A program made the position numbers and the translations under genes. A stretch of DNA of 62,176 bases from Hungatella sp. UBA4396. Lineage in GTDB: Bacteria; Bacillota; Clostridia; Lachnospirales; Lachnospiraceae. The stretch is from positions 1 to 62,176 of the forward strand of contig DGRE01000067.1 in NCBI GenBank assembly GCA_002389905.1, written 5' to 3'. The notes under the pieces were generated by a model, which was given only the letters and a program-made list of their open reading frames with translations, made no database searches and had not been told where the DNA came from. Of the stretch, positions 61,499 to 62,176 are shown piece by piece (position 1 is the stretch's first letter; the number at the start of each line of letters is the position of its first letter).

Positions 61499-61810
61499 TT
61501 ATTCCAGTAGTTTATATGGAATTAACAACATATCATGCTTAATTCCTTTTTGTTCAATATTAAAGATGTCTTTCTGAAACGCAGAATACAGGGAGAGCAT
61601 AGAAATTGAATCAGTATCATCATTATCTTTGTTCAAGACAAAAGTCTTTGAATCGCCTACCAATATTACAGAGTTACTTTTATCAATTCTCCGCTTTCCT
61701 AACGATTTATCCTTTTCTAGATCATGTGATACTACAAGAAAAAAATCGCAGTTACCTTCTAGTAAGAGCTTAACGGTTTGTTCTCTGTCCAATTTTATTA
61801 ATTGTGCCAT
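61499..61810 (-). CDS. Hypothetical protein coupled to MazF
   Basis: The 103 residues form an alpha/beta protein with no known motif (LLLEGNCDFFLVVSHDLEKDK). The ATG lies three bases after the mazF stop, and its AAGGAG is inside the mazF end, so translation is coupled. It may be an unusual antitoxin or a regulator; antitoxins usually lie upstream of mazF. Confidence 0.55.
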   Translation of the reverse strand: MAQLIKLDREQTVKLLLEGNCDFFLVVSHDLEKDKSLGKRRIDKSNSVILVGDSKTFVLNKDNDDTDSISMLSLYSAFQKDIFNIEQKGIKHDMLLIPYKLLE

Positions 61811-61813
61811 AAT

Positions 61814-62176
61814 CTAACTCCTTCCAATGTACTGTAATTCGTCTAAATCCTGATCAAAATCACCATAAGCAGCCGAATAAATGAAGCACTTAAATATTTC
61901 CTTTTGTGTCACTCTATCGGTAACTCTTCCGATTTTCCTGGATTTACTCTTACTTATAGTAGTAATCTGCTCCGCAAGAAGCATAGAATCAGAAGTAAGT
62001 CCATTATTAGCGTCACATCTGATTATTGTATGGGTCGGTTGATTTACGTTTTTTAGTTGACTCGACAGGGGAATTACAAGAAGTGTTGGGCTGAATTTGT
62101 TTCCAACATTATTAGAGATCACGAGACAGGGGCGGTATCCAGATTGTATTGATTTGTAAACGGCAAGTACTTTCCA
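61814..62176 (-). CDS. MazF/PemK-family endoribonuclease toxin, 5' end outside window
   Basis: The visible 120 residues run from the window edge and show the MazF core SGYRPCLVISNNVGNKFSP with TLLVIPLSSQ and THTIIRC (where MazF has the conserved strand), ending IGRS. A GTG at 62122 is internal and not the start. MazF toxins cut mRNA and are usually held by a MazE antitoxin; whether mazE lies beyond the edge cannot be seen. Confidence 0.8.
   Translation of the reverse strand, partial: WKVLAVYKSIQSGYRPCLVISNNVGNKFSPTLLVIPLSSQLKNVNQPTHTIIRCDANNGLTSDSMLLAEQITTISKSKSRKIGRVTDRVTQKEIFKCFIYSAAYGDFDQDLDELQYIGRS

Overview
The window joins two kinds of DNA. Positions 1 to about 31,050 are ordinary chromosome of moderate GC content from a Clostridia-class anaerobe, most likely Lachnospiraceae (an Enterocloster, Lacrimispora or Hungatella-like organism). 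The grounds are gene content and style: FeoAB, GerMN lipoproteins, a YfhO/GtrA pair, Rex, CbiK next to ApbE, and the glycolytic series gap-pgk-tpiA-gpmI. This assignment is inferred from family resemblance, not from a search. From the tRNA-Arg gene at 30,976-31,047 to the right edge the sequence becomes AT-rich and almost every gene is on the minus strand. This is one end of a large integrated element that runs off the window.

Chromosomal part, left to right (nearly all minus strand): feoB (cut) and feoA; holA, comEC and a GerMN lipoprotein; a sensor kinase with no adjacent response regulator, a DegV protein, an ABC exporter and an unknown protein; gpmI, tpiA, pgk and gap, punctuated by terminators; a plus-strand PHP phosphatase; argH; YfhO and GtrA membrane proteins; cbiK and apbE overlapping by four bases; an iron-dependent alcohol dehydrogenase; a LysR regulator; rex, an ABC-class ATPase and queA; an anchored extracytoplasmic protein; then tRNA-Arg(CCG).

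Element part: the integrase lies next to the tRNA with an array of short repeats, followed by a small excisionase-like protein. Next comes what looks like a type III (protein-RNA) toxin-antitoxin locus: promoter, three roughly 45-base hairpin repeats, a terminator, then the toxin. An ORF-free, hairpin-rich stretch and a divergent superoxide dismutase-like gene follow. Then come a 2,364-residue tail tape measure protein, two small HTH proteins and a 1,139-residue single-chain RNA polymerase related to the QDE-1/RDR/YonO group (DWDGD and QIR-x3-KG motifs). Further right are many small unknown genes, a ClpX with its ClpP-binding loop, two ADP-ribosyltransferase-like proteins (one fused to a cold-shock domain), a replication-initiator-like protein with five exact 18-bp iterons, and a TubR/TubZ-like partition pair. 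A promoter with SOS-type operators lies ahead of tubRZ, overlapped by an apparent antisense small RNA. A MazF-family toxin is cut at the right edge.

Taken together this looks like an integrated giant phage or phage-plasmid. It carries an integrase for chromosomal residence, iterons plus Rep and TubRZ for life as an episome, its own polymerase and host-takeover enzymes for lytic growth, and toxin-antitoxin modules for maintenance. Capsid, portal and terminase genes are not in the window. The most interesting items are the type III TA locus, the polymerase, the SOS promoter with its antisense RNA, the ART-cold-shock fusion with an internal start, the altered superoxide dismutase and several genes that appear to start at ATA.
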